A stretch of 64,000 nt of DNA from Fonticula-like sp. SCN 57-25 (Eukaryota > Nucleariida > Rotosphaerida), in contig MEDX01000015.1 in NCBI GenBank assembly GCA_001724245.1, forward strand, positions 38,743 through 102,742, read 5' to 3'. Made by a program: the position numbers and the translations under genes. Below the pieces are notes generated by a model, which was not told where the DNA came from, ran no database searches, and was given only the letters and a program-made list of their open reading frames with translations. This document shows, one piece after another, positions 23,301-33,100 of the stretch (positions are counted from its first letter, which is position 1; every line of letters begins with the position of its first letter).

Positions 23301-23917
23301 CGAGCACGGCCGTCACAAGCACGAGGGCGTCGGGCGTCAAGTCAAGCTGGCCGGCCGCCAGCTGCTGCACAATCTCAGTGTCAAAGATGAGCCCGGTCGC
23401 CTTGATGCAGTCGGCGGGCGCCTGCTTGTTGCGCGCGGCATCATCATAAAGGCGCTTGGCATTGAGGCCGTCGCTCAGCGCCCACTCGGCAATCGCCCTA
23501 GGAAGGGTGAGGCGGATCGCCGCTTCGACGCGACGTGCGTCAGCTTTGATGCGGTCGCCTATTCACAGGTCAGCGGGGAAGGGCGAGAGATGCGGGCAGC
23601 GCACCGGTATCGCCGAGAACGGGGCGACACGTCTCCTTGAACAGGTAGGACACAAATGTCTCAAGCTTGCTCGTCACAAACTCGACCGCCTAAACAAGCA
23701 GTGTTAGTAAAAGGATAGCAAGGAAAGAAGCATAAAAGAAAAGCAATAGAATAACATGCAGCTTGGCGACATGCGGCACAAAACGGAGCCAAGGGATTTT
23801 AGGGGGGTGGCGTACGTCGTGGTCAATGATGTAGCCGGGATGAACGAGTTCCACGATACACCGGATCATCGCGTCCATGCTCATGGGCCCTGGCCCGACA
23901 TGCTCGCTCGTCGACAT
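20381..23917 (-). CDS. SOS-like RasGEF with tandem histone fold, REM and CDC25 domains
   Basis: Ras guanine-nucleotide exchange factor of 829 residues. Exons are 23917-23816, 23689-23605, 23558-23124, 22959-22056, 21573-20885 and 20655-20381. The N-terminal 200 residues form two histone folds. The first is H2B-like (IVELVHPGYII, then AIRLTLPRAIAEWALSDG). The second is H2A-like (AVLEYVCADMLQAAGNEA, then RIISLDDILQTIENDEEL). SOS has just such a pseudo-dimer. A disordered segment and a ubiquitin/RBD-like strand (SQLAVILPDGSKTRIEVP) follow, then the REM/RasGEF_N domain (NGKALVTAGTIEKLLERL) and the CDC25 catalytic domain (PAEYVHNVL, MFSMCAIVGGLNVAPVRR, VHIKDLLFTHDGN). No DH or PH domain is present. 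All five introns keep phase, with donors GTACGC, GTGCGC, GTGCGT, GTACGC and GTACGC. The histone-fold exons could instead belong to a separate upstream gene, but the phase-1 junction 23124/22959 argues for one. Confidence 0.85.
20715..20845 (-). repeat. Intronic TATGATACTTTTTGGTG repeats
   Basis: In the last intron of the SOS-like gene, read in sense, TATGATACTTTTTGG occurs several times with one TGTGACACTTTTTGG variant. Confidence 0.5.
21640..21995 (-). repeat. Hexamer microsatellite in SOS-like intron 4
   Basis: About 350 bases of imperfect GATAC(C/T)(A)A hexamers (plus-strand words ACTGAT, ACCAAT, ACATGT). They fill most of the 482-base intron between the REM-containing exon and the CDC25 exon. 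The acceptor follows a CTAAC branch-like site. Confidence 0.85.
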
Positions 23918-24290
23918 TACGTGTCAAACGCTGCGGCTCGGAAGAAGAAAAGTTCGCCTCGGCGCCCTCGTCTCGCGCCGATGGTTTGCGGCTTGGCCAC
24001 TTCAGACAAAATGCCACGTGGATGAGATCGTCATGAGACGATATGAGATAGATCTATCGGCTATTTGCCAAGAGACTGCCCTATTGGGAACTCGTATTGC
24101 AGCATATTGCATAGTCGAAAAGCACGGAAAGACTCGCTTTTTTACAGGAAAAGAAGAATATATTATAAAAACACGACATGTCAATTTCAAAGATACAATT
24201 TCACAATATGGCATCACAGTAAGCACCTGTTTCCAATAGGAACGAACTTGCCTTGCGTTGCCGCACGGCGTTTTCCAATGAAAATGGCAA
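23918..24290. promoter_or_regulatory. Spacer, HINT3 3' end / SOS-like promoter
   Basis: A 373-base spacer holding the promoter of the SOS-like gene and the 3' flank of HINT3. CCACGTGG lies near 24012. No exon was recognised. Confidence 0.35.
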
Positions 24291-24888
24291 TTAAAGGCGG
24301 CTTGTTTTCTCGAGCCGCCTGATGACGTGCTCGGGGCTGACGCTCCATCTGCTATTGTTGAGGTGGTGCTTGATGTACCCCATAAAGCCGGTGAGGGGAA
24401 GGGCGATGCAGTGCATGTGGAGATGCTCGACGGAATTGAAGGGCGGGCGGTGGAAAGAAAACCTAAATATGCATTTAAAACTTTGATAAAAAATAAAAGG
24501 AAGAGAAAATGCGCACTTGTGCTCTCCCGCGGGATCGATTTGTTGCATGACTCGATTTCCTGTTTCCATCATGCGTTGAACTGCACAGCGCCGTGAGCAA
24601 GTACAGATCGCGGAGGCGGCGTACCAAGTGGAATATCCGACGCCGTGAGAACATTAACATTCTTGTAGTGAGTGCGGGGGACGAGCTGGTAGTGTCCGCG
24701 GGCCATCGGGCGCGCGTCCTTGAAGCAAACAAACTCGTCATCCTAAAGCAAATCAGCCACACGCAGCGCACAATCTCGCATACTTCATAAACAATTTCGG
24801 ACGCTAGCTGTTTATTCACAATCTTGCAAAACACACAGTTGACGGTCTCGCGCTCCTCTGCGCCCCCCGCGCCTCCAGTACAGCCCAT
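24291..24888 (-). CDS. HINT3: HIT-domain nucleotide hydrolase, HINT3-like
   Basis: Histidine-triad protein, predicted adenosine 5'-phosphoramidase of the HINT3/aprataxin branch. Exons 24888-24784, 24742-24625, 24580-24517 and 24462-24291 give 152 residues. The zinc-type CxxC of the branch is in NCVFCKIVN. The strand DDEFVCFKDARPMARGHYQL is typical of HIT folds. The active-site triad lies in FNSVEHLHMHCIALPL (H-x-H-x-H). The C-terminal GYIKHHLNNSRW and SPEHVIRRLE match HINT3, which ends with a Trp and a final helix. The donors are GTATGC, GTACGC and GTGCGC. Three small introns in so short a gene show how intron-dense this region is. Confidence 0.92.
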
Positions 24889-25069
24889 CCTCGTCGCCGC
24901 CGTCTACTTTTTGGCGGGAACGATCAGTTTGCAGTTTGCACGCAATCGCTTTTGAAGTTCGAAGGCATAATATATTCGTATGCAAGTGTACATGACCAAT
25001 AAGAAAAGAAAAGCAAACAAACAGCAGCGAAAAGAGTGCACAAGACGGCCACAAAGCGTCAGCGCGCGC

Positions 25070-26701
25070 CTAGAGTTGCCTCCAGTAGTACTTTGTGATC
25101 GGGATTCTCGTGTCGTTGTCGAGGACGACATCCTGCGCGGTCCATCGAATGTCGTCCCACTCGATCTTGTCGGTGAGAACGTCCACGCCGCCGCTCCCCT
25201 TTCTCTTCACCACCTGGTACCTTTCCTCCTCCTCCTCGTCCTCCTGCGCGTCGGCATTCTCCTTTTCCTGCTCCTTTTCCTCTTCCTTTTCCTCCTTTTC
25301 CTGTTCCTTGTCGGCCTCCTTTTCGGCCTCCTTTTCCTTGTCGACAACGTGCTCGCCGCCCGCCGCTGCCTTGACCCTGGCCACCTCGTAGTGCCGTCCC
25401 TCGTCGTCCTCGAGGCAGAGCGCCTGCGCGCCGCCGCACAGCCGCGCGCGCGCCGTCTCAATGGACCAGTAGAGCACCGCCCAGCGCGAGTACGCGACGC
25501 ACGGCTCGCCGCCGCGCGCGAACCGCAGGCGAATGTCGGGGAAGACCGGCGCGCCGACGCCGCTCGGAAGCACTTCGGCGCGCTCCTGGACCTGCTGGTC
25601 GAGGCGCCACGACTTTAGGCCGCGGCGGCCGCGGCGCGCAGCCTCGCCGCGCTGCAGCGGGACGCACGACTCGAGGCGCAGCGACACGCCGTCATGGGCG
25701 GCGGCGGCGTCCGACGGCGGCCACGTGCGCGACTCGACGCCGTGGCGCTTGGCCGATGGGTACAGCGCCTGCGGGGGGAGAACGCGAAGGCGCAGGCGGA
25801 GGTCGTGCGCGGGGGAAGAGTCGGTCACGGGGTGCGAGCCGCTGTACTGGAGCACTGAAGCAAAAAGGTGAGATAAAAGAAACGAACAAAAATGGGCGCA
25901 AATGCGCAAAATGACAATAAACAACAATAAAGACAACATAATATCTAAACAATAACAAGTATTGTACGTACTTGCAACGGGGTCCGAGTCGTCGGTAAAG
26001 ACGCCGTTGCCCCAGAGGCACCGCGCCGCGACGCGCGGGTTGCCCTTGATGACGTATTCGGCGCCGACGTACACGTCGATAAGCATGCCTACGGCGCCCT
26101 CGAGCGTCGGCAGCATTTCGTGCGGCGAGTACACGAAGGATCCCGCGTACTCGTCATCCTCCTGATCATCCTCTTGCTTGGCTGCCGCGCTCTCCGGCGC
26201 AGCGATCGTCGGAGCGGCATCGTCGGCAACAGCGGCCGGCTCTGCGTCCTTAGGAGCTTCGGCCGGCGGCGCGCTCGGCGCGGGATCCGCGGCATCACTG
26301 TGGCCGGCATCGGCTGCCGGAGCGGGATCCTCCTTCTTGGCGACCGGCTCCGGGGCGGGATCCGCGGGAGCAGGCGCGAGGGAGATCTTGAGCTTGAGCG
26401 ATCCCGGCGCAGACGTCACAACGCGCGGCGGAGACGTCTTCTGCTGCTTGGGCTCATTAACACTTTCAGCAGCGGGCGCGGCGGTCGTCGGGATCACGGG
26501 GGGCTCGGGCGAGCCGTCATCGACACGAGCACGCTTCGCAGAGGTCGGCGAATCGGGATCAGCATCTTTCCGCTTGTTTCCTGAATAGGAGGAAGGATCT
26601 ACAGCGGAAGCGGCATCGGCCGCGCCAAGAGAGGCGGGGGCACTGGTGCCATCTAGGGGAGCAGACGCATCCGGCGCGACGTGGACGCCATCAACCTCCA
26701 T
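25070..26701 (-). CDS. RXT3: Rxt3-like histone deacetylase complex subunit
   Basis: Predicted nuclear subunit of an Rpd3L-type histone deacetylase complex. Exons 26701-25972 and 25854-25070 give 504 residues. The first 210 residues are disordered, rich in Ala, Pro and acidic residues, with an NLS-like SAKRARVDD. The Rxt3 core lies across the splice: RCLWGNGVFTDDSDPVA, then LQYSGSHPV and HDLRLRLRVLPPQALYP, followed by GVESRTW. The C-terminus has a Glu/Lys-rich low-complexity tract (KEKEAEKEADKEQEKE) before a final conserved segment ending in KYYWRQL. The start is the first ATG (26701), and a TCACGTGA palindrome ends 36 bases upstream. The intron donor is GTACGT. Confidence 0.8.
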   Translation of the reverse strand: MEVDGVHVAPDASAPLDGTSAPASLGAADAASAVDPSSYSGNKRKDADPDSPTSAKRARVDDGSPEPPVIPTTAAPAAESVNEPKQQKTSPPRVVTSAPGSLKLKISLAPAPADPAPEPVAKKEDPAPAADAGHSDAADPAPSAPPAEAPKDAEPAAVADDAAPTIAAPESAAAKQEDDQEDDEYAGSFVYSPHEMLPTLEGAVGMLIDVYVGAEYVIKGNPRVAARCLWGNGVFTDDSDPVASTYNTCYCLDIMLSLLLFIVILRICAHFCSFLLSHLFASVLQYSGSHPVTDSSPAHDLRLRLRVLPPQALYPSAKRHGVESRTWPPSDAAAAHDGVSLRLESCVPLQRGEAARRGRRGLKSWRLDQQVQERAEVLPSGVGAPVFPDIRLRFARGGEPCVAYSRWAVLYWSIETARARLCGGAQALCLEDDEGRHYEVARVKAAAGGEHVVDKEKEAEKEADKEQEKEEKEEEKEQEKENADAQEDEEEEERYQVVKRKGSGGVDVLTDKIEWDDIRWTAQDVVLDNDTRIPITKYYWRQL

Positions 26702-27008
26702 CGTCGGCGAGCGATGATGGGATCGCAAACGGAATGTCACGTGATATAAAGTCAGGGGTGATTTTAGGGGTGATTTTTCGGAAAGGGCACAAAAGAAGCA
26801 AAAAAGGTACCAGTATGATATGGAAAATGAAATGATATTATTCTATTGTGGATGAGGTGTAGATGCAAAGTATGATCAAAAATGGTTCTAGAATTAATGA
26901 GAAATCAAACAATCACTCGCACGACAATTGGCATTGAATATGAGTCTCCTTTACTCTACCGTGCTTCTATCAAAATTGGCGCAAGCCGCACCCCACGATC
27001 GAGTACTC
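26702..27008. promoter_or_regulatory. Spacer, exostosin 3' end / Rxt3 promoter
   Basis: A 307-base spacer with TCACGTGA at 26737-26744 followed by ATATAAAG, a TATA-like word (26744-26751). The remainder is A/T-rich 3' flank of the GT47 gene. Confidence 0.4.
26737..26744. promoter_or_regulatory. TCACGTGA palindrome upstream of Rxt3
   Basis: Perfect palindrome, 36 bases upstream of the Rxt3 ATG, directly abutting an ATATAAAG word. Confidence 0.45.
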
Positions 27009-28421
27009 TCACGCGACCGCCTCTATCAGCCCGAACCTTTTCGCGCGAGCATAGAGCGCCGCAATCACAAAGTGAAACACATTTGTCGGCTTGTAGATCT
27101 TGTTGTCCACTTGCGCGCGCTCCACACGCGCATTCCCGACGTACGGCGATGCCAAGATCTGCGCGATCTCCCTGACGCCCGCTGCCATTCTTTCGCGCTC
27201 GTCCTGCGAGATCGCGTTGAGAATGTCGGGCAGCTTGCCATTGAGGACTTGCTTCTCTGACACGATCACGGCGATGCGCTCCCACCGGATGAACTCTTCG
27301 AACGGCAGCTCGAGATCGTCGATCGCGACGACGGGGATGCACCCGGCGTTGAGGAGGTGGGCGAGCCGGCCGCTCCACCGCGCGGGCGACCAGCCGGCGA
27401 GGTAGAGGCAGAAAATTGACGAGTCGAGCAGATCGCGGTACTGCGGCGGCGATTCGTTGGGGTCGGGCCGGTCGGTGCTGTAGATGCGGAAGCCGGGGAT
27501 GTTGCGGTGCGTCGCGTAGACATGCTGGCGCACGCCGTTGCTGTATTCCGGGGCGTCGGGCATGACAGAGCCCATGAAGGAGCAGAGCGTCTTGCGGCCG
27601 CGCAGATCGGGGATGCTGCCAGAGTACGCGCGGCGGCGGTAGCTGTCGTCCGTGTCGTACGGCGACACGACAACATCCTTGTTGGGGCGGAAGGCATCGT
27701 GCTGGCGGTACGATCCGAGCGGGCCGACGAATATTCCCTGAGAGAGGAGAGAGCGGAGGCGGCCATTATTGATCAGGCTCATGCCATTGTCATGCGCAAA
27801 AATGTACACATGATCGCGGCCAAGAGTGTGGTTCCAGTACGGAAGCTCACCAATTACGCGGCCGAGAACAGTGTCAACATAGGCGTCCGTCTTTTTATAA
27901 ATGTCGGGATCATGCTCATGAAGAAGGGCGTGGAAGTACGCAGTGGGGTAGAAAGGCACAAGCCGGAGCGTCGCGTTCGATGGGTCGCTCGCGATGTACG
28001 GTCCAAAAGGGCCGTCGCGATCCCGCATGACGTCGGCCAAGAGAAACTCCCACGTGTAGCCGGGATCGTCGGAGAGAAAGGAACCTTTGCGGAACGAGGG
28101 CGATATCGTGCCCTGCCGCAGGTACTCTTCGTCAAAGTCATACGTCCAGATGCTAAACGAGCTGTTGGGGGGCGGAAGAATTAACGTCGAGTAGAGCGAA
28201 GTGTCCTTGGGCCGACCTGAGCAGTCCAGCGGAGGCGGCAGTTGTGGGTCGGGGGGCACCATGATCTCAACGGTAACAAAAAAGGTCACCGTGACGAGCA
28301 AGGCAGCCATGGCCAGTCTATGCCGCAGCACTCGCTCGAGCATGCTGCCCGCCATAGCATGCCAGCGCATGGCCACGTGGCGAATGTCATTGAAGTGTGT
28401 TGTTGATGGGATGTCGATCAT
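27009..28421 (-). CDS. Exostosin-family glycosyltransferase (GT47), type II membrane protein
   Basis: Golgi-type glycosyltransferase of family GT47, in one exon of 470 residues. A short cytosolic N-terminus is followed by a signal anchor (MAALLVTVTFFVTVEIMV) and a Pro-rich stem. The exostosin domain holds FSIWTYDFDEEYL, TLRLVPFYPTAYFHALL, DHVYIFAHDNGMSL, DVVVSPYDTDD, CSFMGSVMPDAPEYSNG, FCLYLAGWSPARWSGRL and the strongly conserved GCIPVVAIDDLELPFEEFIRW. The sugar specificity cannot be told from the sequence. ATG 28421 is the first, but an in-frame ATG further in (MAGSMLER) could equally start the protein. Confidence 0.9.
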   Translation of the reverse strand: MIDIPSTTHFNDIRHVAMRWHAMAGSMLERVLRHRLAMAALLVTVTFFVTVEIMVPPDPQLPPPLDCSGRPKDTSLYSTLILPPPNSSFSIWTYDFDEEYLRQGTISPSFRKGSFLSDDPGYTWEFLLADVMRDRDGPFGPYIASDPSNATLRLVPFYPTAYFHALLHEHDPDIYKKTDAYVDTVLGRVIGELPYWNHTLGRDHVYIFAHDNGMSLINNGRLRSLLSQGIFVGPLGSYRQHDAFRPNKDVVVSPYDTDDSYRRRAYSGSIPDLRGRKTLCSFMGSVMPDAPEYSNGVRQHVYATHRNIPGFRIYSTDRPDPNESPPQYRDLLDSSIFCLYLAGWSPARWSGRLAHLLNAGCIPVVAIDDLELPFEEFIRWERIAVIVSEKQVLNGKLPDILNAISQDERERMAAGVREIAQILASPYVGNARVERAQVDNKIYKPTNVFHFVIAALYARAKRFGLIEAVA

Positions 28422-28641
28422 TGGAGGCTGATTGGAGGATTTATTTAAAAATGAAACAGACGTGATCCAAACATAAAGCAGTACTAAAACGATCCCCTTT
28501 CAATTTTCGCGGGTTGATTTTGGCGGTTTTTCCCGCTGCCGCCCTTTTGTCGCTTTTAGTCGCCCGGTGCCTTATTGCTCTTAACGAGCGGTTTGTCGCC
28601 TACCCCCCCTTCGTCTTTTAGCACTTTCAAGTCTACTAACC

Positions 28642-29976
28642 ATGCGTGAGTGCATCTCCATTCACATCGGCCAGGCCGGTGTGCAGATTGGTAACTCGTG
28701 CTGGGAGCTGTACTGCCTCGAGCACGGCATCTCGCCCGATGGCACCATGCCCGCCAACGCCGCCAAGGACGACTCGTTCTCGACCTTCTTCAGCGAGACT
28801 GGCGCCGGCAAGCACGTGCCCCGCGCCGTCTTTGTTGACCTCGAGTCGACCGTTGTGGACCAGGTCCGCACCGGCCCGTACAAGGGTCTCTACCACCCCG
28901 AGCAGCTGATCACTGGCAAGGAGGATGCCGCCAACAACTACGCCCGCGGTCACTACACCGTCGGCAAGGACATTGTTGACCAGGTCCTCGACCGCATCCG
29001 CAAGCTTTCGGACGCGTGCTCTGGCCTCCAGGGCTTCCTCATCTTCCACTCGTTCGGTGGTGGTACCGGCTCGGGCTTTGGCGCCCTCCTCCTTGAGCGC
29101 CTCTCGGCCGACTATGGCAAGAAGTCCAAGCTCGAGTTCGCCGTCTACCCGTCGCCCCAGGTGTCGTCGGCCGTCGTCGAGCCCTACAACTCGATCCTGA
29201 CCACCCACACCACCCTCGAGCACGCCGACGTGACCTTCCTTGTCGACAACGAGGCCATCTACGAGATCTGCCGCCGCAACCTCGACATTGAGCGCCCGAG
29301 CTATGTCAACCTCAACCGCCTCATCAGCCAGGTTGTCTCGAGCATCACCGCGTCGCTCCGCTTTGACGGTGCCCTCAACGTTGATCTCACCGAGTTCCAG
29401 ACCAACCTTGTGCCGTACCCGCGCATCCACTTCCCGCTCGTCAACTACTCGCCCATCATCTCGTCCGAGAAGGCGTACCACGAGCAGCTCACCGTTGCCG
29501 AGATCTCGTACGCCTGCTTCGAGCCCCACAACCAGATGGTCAAGTGCGACCCCCGCCACGGCAAGTACATGGCCTGCTGCATGCTCTACCGCGGCGACGT
29601 CGTCCCCAAGGACGTCAACGCTGCCATTGCCAGCATCAAGACCAAGCGCACCATCCAGTTCGTCGACTGGTGCCCGACCGGCTTCAAGGTTGGCATCAAC
29701 TACCAGCCCCCGACCGCCGTCCCCGGCGGCGACATGGCCAAGGTGCCCCGCTCGGTGTGCATGCTCTCCAACACCACCGCCATCGCCGAGGCCTGGGCCC
29801 GCCTTGACCACAAGTTTGACCTCATGTACGCCAAGCGCGCCTTTGTCCACTGGTACGTCGGCGAGGGTATGGAGGAGGGTGAGTTCTCCGAGGCCCGCGA
29901 GGACCTCGCCGCCCTCGAGAAGGACTATGAGGAGGTTGGCCAGGACTCGAGCGCCAACGAGACCAACGAGTTCTAA
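28642..29976 (+). CDS. TUBA: Alpha-tubulin (divergent K40 loop and tail)
   Basis: Alpha subunit of the tubulin dimer, in one exon of 444 residues. The start [17 protein letters not shown], the GTP-binding [22 protein letters not shown] and the C-terminal [15 protein letters not shown] are canonical. Two parts are not. The luminal loop that normally carries acetylatable Lys40 reads [11 protein letters not shown], about three residues shorter than MPSDKTIGGGDDSF, with the Lys displaced. The tail reads [12 protein letters not shown] instead of an acidic stretch ending in EEY, so there is no terminal tyrosine and few glutamates. Codon choice is strongly biased to C-ending codons, as expected of a highly expressed gene. 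It is followed after 148 bases by NAP1. Confidence 0.98.
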   Translation: MRECISIHIGQAGVQIGNSCWELYCLEHGISPDGTMPANAAKDDSFSTFFSETGAGKHVPRAVFVDLESTVVDQVRTGPYKGLYHPEQLITGKEDAANNYARGHYTVGKDIVDQVLDRIRKLSDACSGLQGFLIFHSFGGGTGSGFGALLLERLSADYGKKSKLEFAVYPSPQVSSAVVEPYNSILTTHTTLEHADVTFLVDNEAIYEICRRNLDIERPSYVNLNRLISQVVSSITASLRFDGALNVDLTEFQTNLVPYPRIHFPLVNYSPIISSEKAYHEQLTVAEISYACFEPHNQMVKCDPRHGKYMACCMLYRGDVVPKDVNAAIASIKTKRTIQFVDWCPTGFKVGINYQPPTAVPGGDMAKVPRSVCMLSNTTAIAEAWARLDHKFDLMYAKRAFVHWYVGEGMEEGEFSEAREDLAALEKDYEEVGQDSSANETNEF

Positions 29977-30124
29977 GCTCTTTGTGTGTCGCAATACACT
30001 ATTTTATCCATAAAAGGAAATTTCATGTCCACAAAAGGAAATAATTTGGAATCTAGGCCAAAAAAGGCAATCGAGTGTTGGTTGTTGTTTCTTGGGCCAC
30101 ACAGATCGGCTGCGCTGCGTCGTC

Positions 30125-33100
30125 ATGGAGGACGTGCTGCGGATCGCCGAAAAGCTTGCGGTATTAAACGCGCACGCCAAGGGCTTGCTGGCGCGCGTCA
30201 GCAATGTGCGGATCGTCTTTGAGCGGGATGAGAACAAGCCTCGCGTTTTCCAGGACCCGCTTCTCGGACCGTTGTTCAAGGGGTTCCTAAAACGCTTTCC
30301 GTTGAACGATGGCCTTTCTCAGGTCCAGCATTATGACCGTTTCACGAGCATGCACCGCGATTTCCTCGACGCCTGCAGCGAGGCGTATTCCGTTATGGTT
30401 CTTTTTATGGACTTTCGGGATGCGACCTTGTCTGTCTTTAGCGAAGTTGCTCGCCTGACGCAGCTTTCGCCCGATCTCAATGTCGACATTGTGGATAACG
30501 TGGTTCGCCTGCTCGCCAACTACACGCGCCTCAACATTCTTCTGGGCCTTATTGAGGACGCAAAGCTTATTGCCATTTGCTACTCGCGCTCCTTTGCCAT
30601 TGCGAATGGCACCACCGAGCAAAACTACAAGCGGATCGCCGACTACCTCACCGACACTGAGCAGCAGTCCCTGCAGCATGTCCAGATGGAGCTCGGCGCC
30701 GTGAGCGGCCGCCTCGGCGAGGCCCTCTTGACCTACAAGTCGCTTATCGACAACAACGTGGTGTCTGCGCTGACCCTTCGCGACGAAGGCGTGCACAACC
30801 TGATCCACGCGCCCGACAAGATCAAGCGCCCGAGCCCCGAGGATGGCCGCCTACGTGATCTGCGCCGCTTTGGCGAAGTCTCTGAGAACCTTCTCTACGG
30901 CTTCCTCGCCTGCCCGACCGAGTTTGCTAAGCAGCAGTCGCTCGACTTTGTGCGTGCGATCCTCGAGCGCGGCTTTGTCTGGGATCTCGCCCCCATGGTC
31001 CAGATGCCCTTTTTCGCCGAGTTTGAAGTCCTTGCCAACAAGAGCGTCTCCCGCCAGGCCAAGGCCATCATTGCCGACGCGCAGACCGCGTCCGCCGCCA
31101 CCTGCTGGACCTACCGCCGCGGCCGCCGCGACTACTGCCGCCTCGTCCTGCAGCAGACGCTGACGCTCCTCAAGGAAAAGCCCGGCCTCGTGTGCCCCAA
31201 GCTGTCGCAGGTGCTCTCGCTGCTCGGCATGGCGCGCGACGAAGTGCTCTGGTACTTTAAGCACCTCGACCAGGCGCACCCGAAAAAAGGCAAGACGCGC
31301 GAAGAGGACGTCCGCGACGCGTCCATTTCCGAGCTTGTTTTCCTCACCGAGGAGCTCAAGGCGACCATCCTCGCGAGCCGCCAGCTCATCCTCTCGTACT
31401 ATTGCGAGTACCTTTCCGTCTACTACCGCAACAAGCTGTACGAGCTGATGCAGCCCGCGCTCGCCGCCTCGCCCGCCGACTCTGTCCTCAACCAGCAGTT
31501 CGACGCCGCCATCGAGCTGCTCGGCGAGATTGGCGCCGCGAGCGGCACGGTGAGCCTCGAGCCGCTGCGCATGAACTGGAGCCGCGCGCAGGTTTTCCTG
31601 TCGCTGCCGTCCACGAGCTCTGCGCTGACGCACGCATTCGGCCCGATCATCCCTCTCATGAATGAGATTTCCGCGCGCTCGCACTACGTCGACGACCTCG
31701 ACCGCCTCGTCGTCTCTGTCGGCGGCCTCCACGAGCTCTTTTTCCGCCCGACTGTCCTTCAGGCCACGCTCGACGCCGCCATCCGCTCGAGCGTGCAGCA
31801 GAGCCGCTACGTCAAGGCGTACGTGTCTGTCTTTTCGAGCTTTTGCGACAACGCCCCCGCCATGTACCAGCGCGAAGTCCCCATGATCGCCGCCGCGACG
31901 GTGCCGCTCATGGAGCGCTCCTACTTTGAGATCGCCGCGCGCATCGCGCAGCTCGCGCACGAGGTGGCGATGCAGAGCGTGCGCCACGGCGCGCTCGGCT
32001 CGCAAGAGTCGGCGACGCCCATCTTTGCGCGCCTGCACAAGGAGCGCAGCAACAGCAAGAGCGCCGCCACCACGCGCAATGTGGTCGCGCCGGCAGCGCA
32101 GCCGGGCGACGAGTCGTCAATGCGGCTCGACAAGGATAACAAGCTGCTGTTTATGCAGCGGCAGCATCTGCGCAATATGTGCGCGGCGTTCCTCGACAGC
32201 GAGACCGTTGCCATTTATGATACGGTTTTCTCGCCAAAGGCGTTTTTGGTGGAGGCGATTGTGGCAAAAACGCGCATTGTGTTTAGCAGTCTTGTGCGCG
32301 CGCCGCCGACGGCCGAGGATTCGCTGCAGCCGATTAGGCGTCCGTCGTTGATTTTGGCGGATTTGCAGGCGTATTTGAACGCATTCTTGCTCATGGAAGA
32401 CTATGGTACGAAGGGGGCAAGAGTGGGAAGTGTGGGAAAGTGGGGAGAAAAGTGGTAAGTGTTGAGTGTTATGTGGTTAAAGTGTCGAAAAAGTGTTGAA
32501 AAATGAGCAAAAGTTGTGTTAAAGTGTTGAAAAAGTGATCAAATTTGCATGAATTATCATAAAATATAGCAAAATATGATGTATTTGCGTACTAATTTTG
32601 TGTTTCAGCGCGCATTGACCTCCCTTCCATTCTCCGCAACATGATCCTCGAGCACACCGACATGTCAAAGTACGCCCCCTTTCCCTTCCCACCCACGCTG
32701 ACGTAATCAAAATAAGGGCACGCAAACTCGCCGTCGCCCTCCAAAACGGCGACCTCCGCCGCGCCCTCGTACGTGGCCGCGCCCTCCCACTCGTCCAGGG
32801 CCACGCGTTCGCCGACGAGGCGCCCTACATGGCAATCTTGGCCACGTGGTATGTTGATGCTGCGCTTAATCGTCTGTATAATTCGTCGGCTGTTTATTCG
32901 CCGTTGAGAGAGTCGTTTATTACGCGGTCGACTGTGCCGTCCATTCGATTTGAGCGATTCACAGAGCCAATCGGTACGAATTGAATATATGGTGGGTAGT
33001 GAATGGGAGTGGGGGTATTGGGGGTAGTATTGAGTGTTAAGTAGTATTGAGTATTGAGTATTGAGTATCATTGATGATGATGATCATGAGTGTGTATGAG

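Noticed and set aside
26702-26740. N-terminal extension of Rxt3 upstream of the ATG
   Set aside because: The extended frame begins at GTG, not ATG, and runs into the TCACGTGA promoter palindrome.
28636-29994. A 452-codon open frame on the minus strand opposite alpha-tubulin
   Set aside because: It mirrors the tubulin gene exactly, has no recognisable domain, and arises from C-ending codon bias in the sense strand.
30851-32038. 395-codon open frame opposite NAP1
   Set aside because: Low-complexity Arg/Glu/Val sequence with no domain; the sense strand matches NAP1 throughout.
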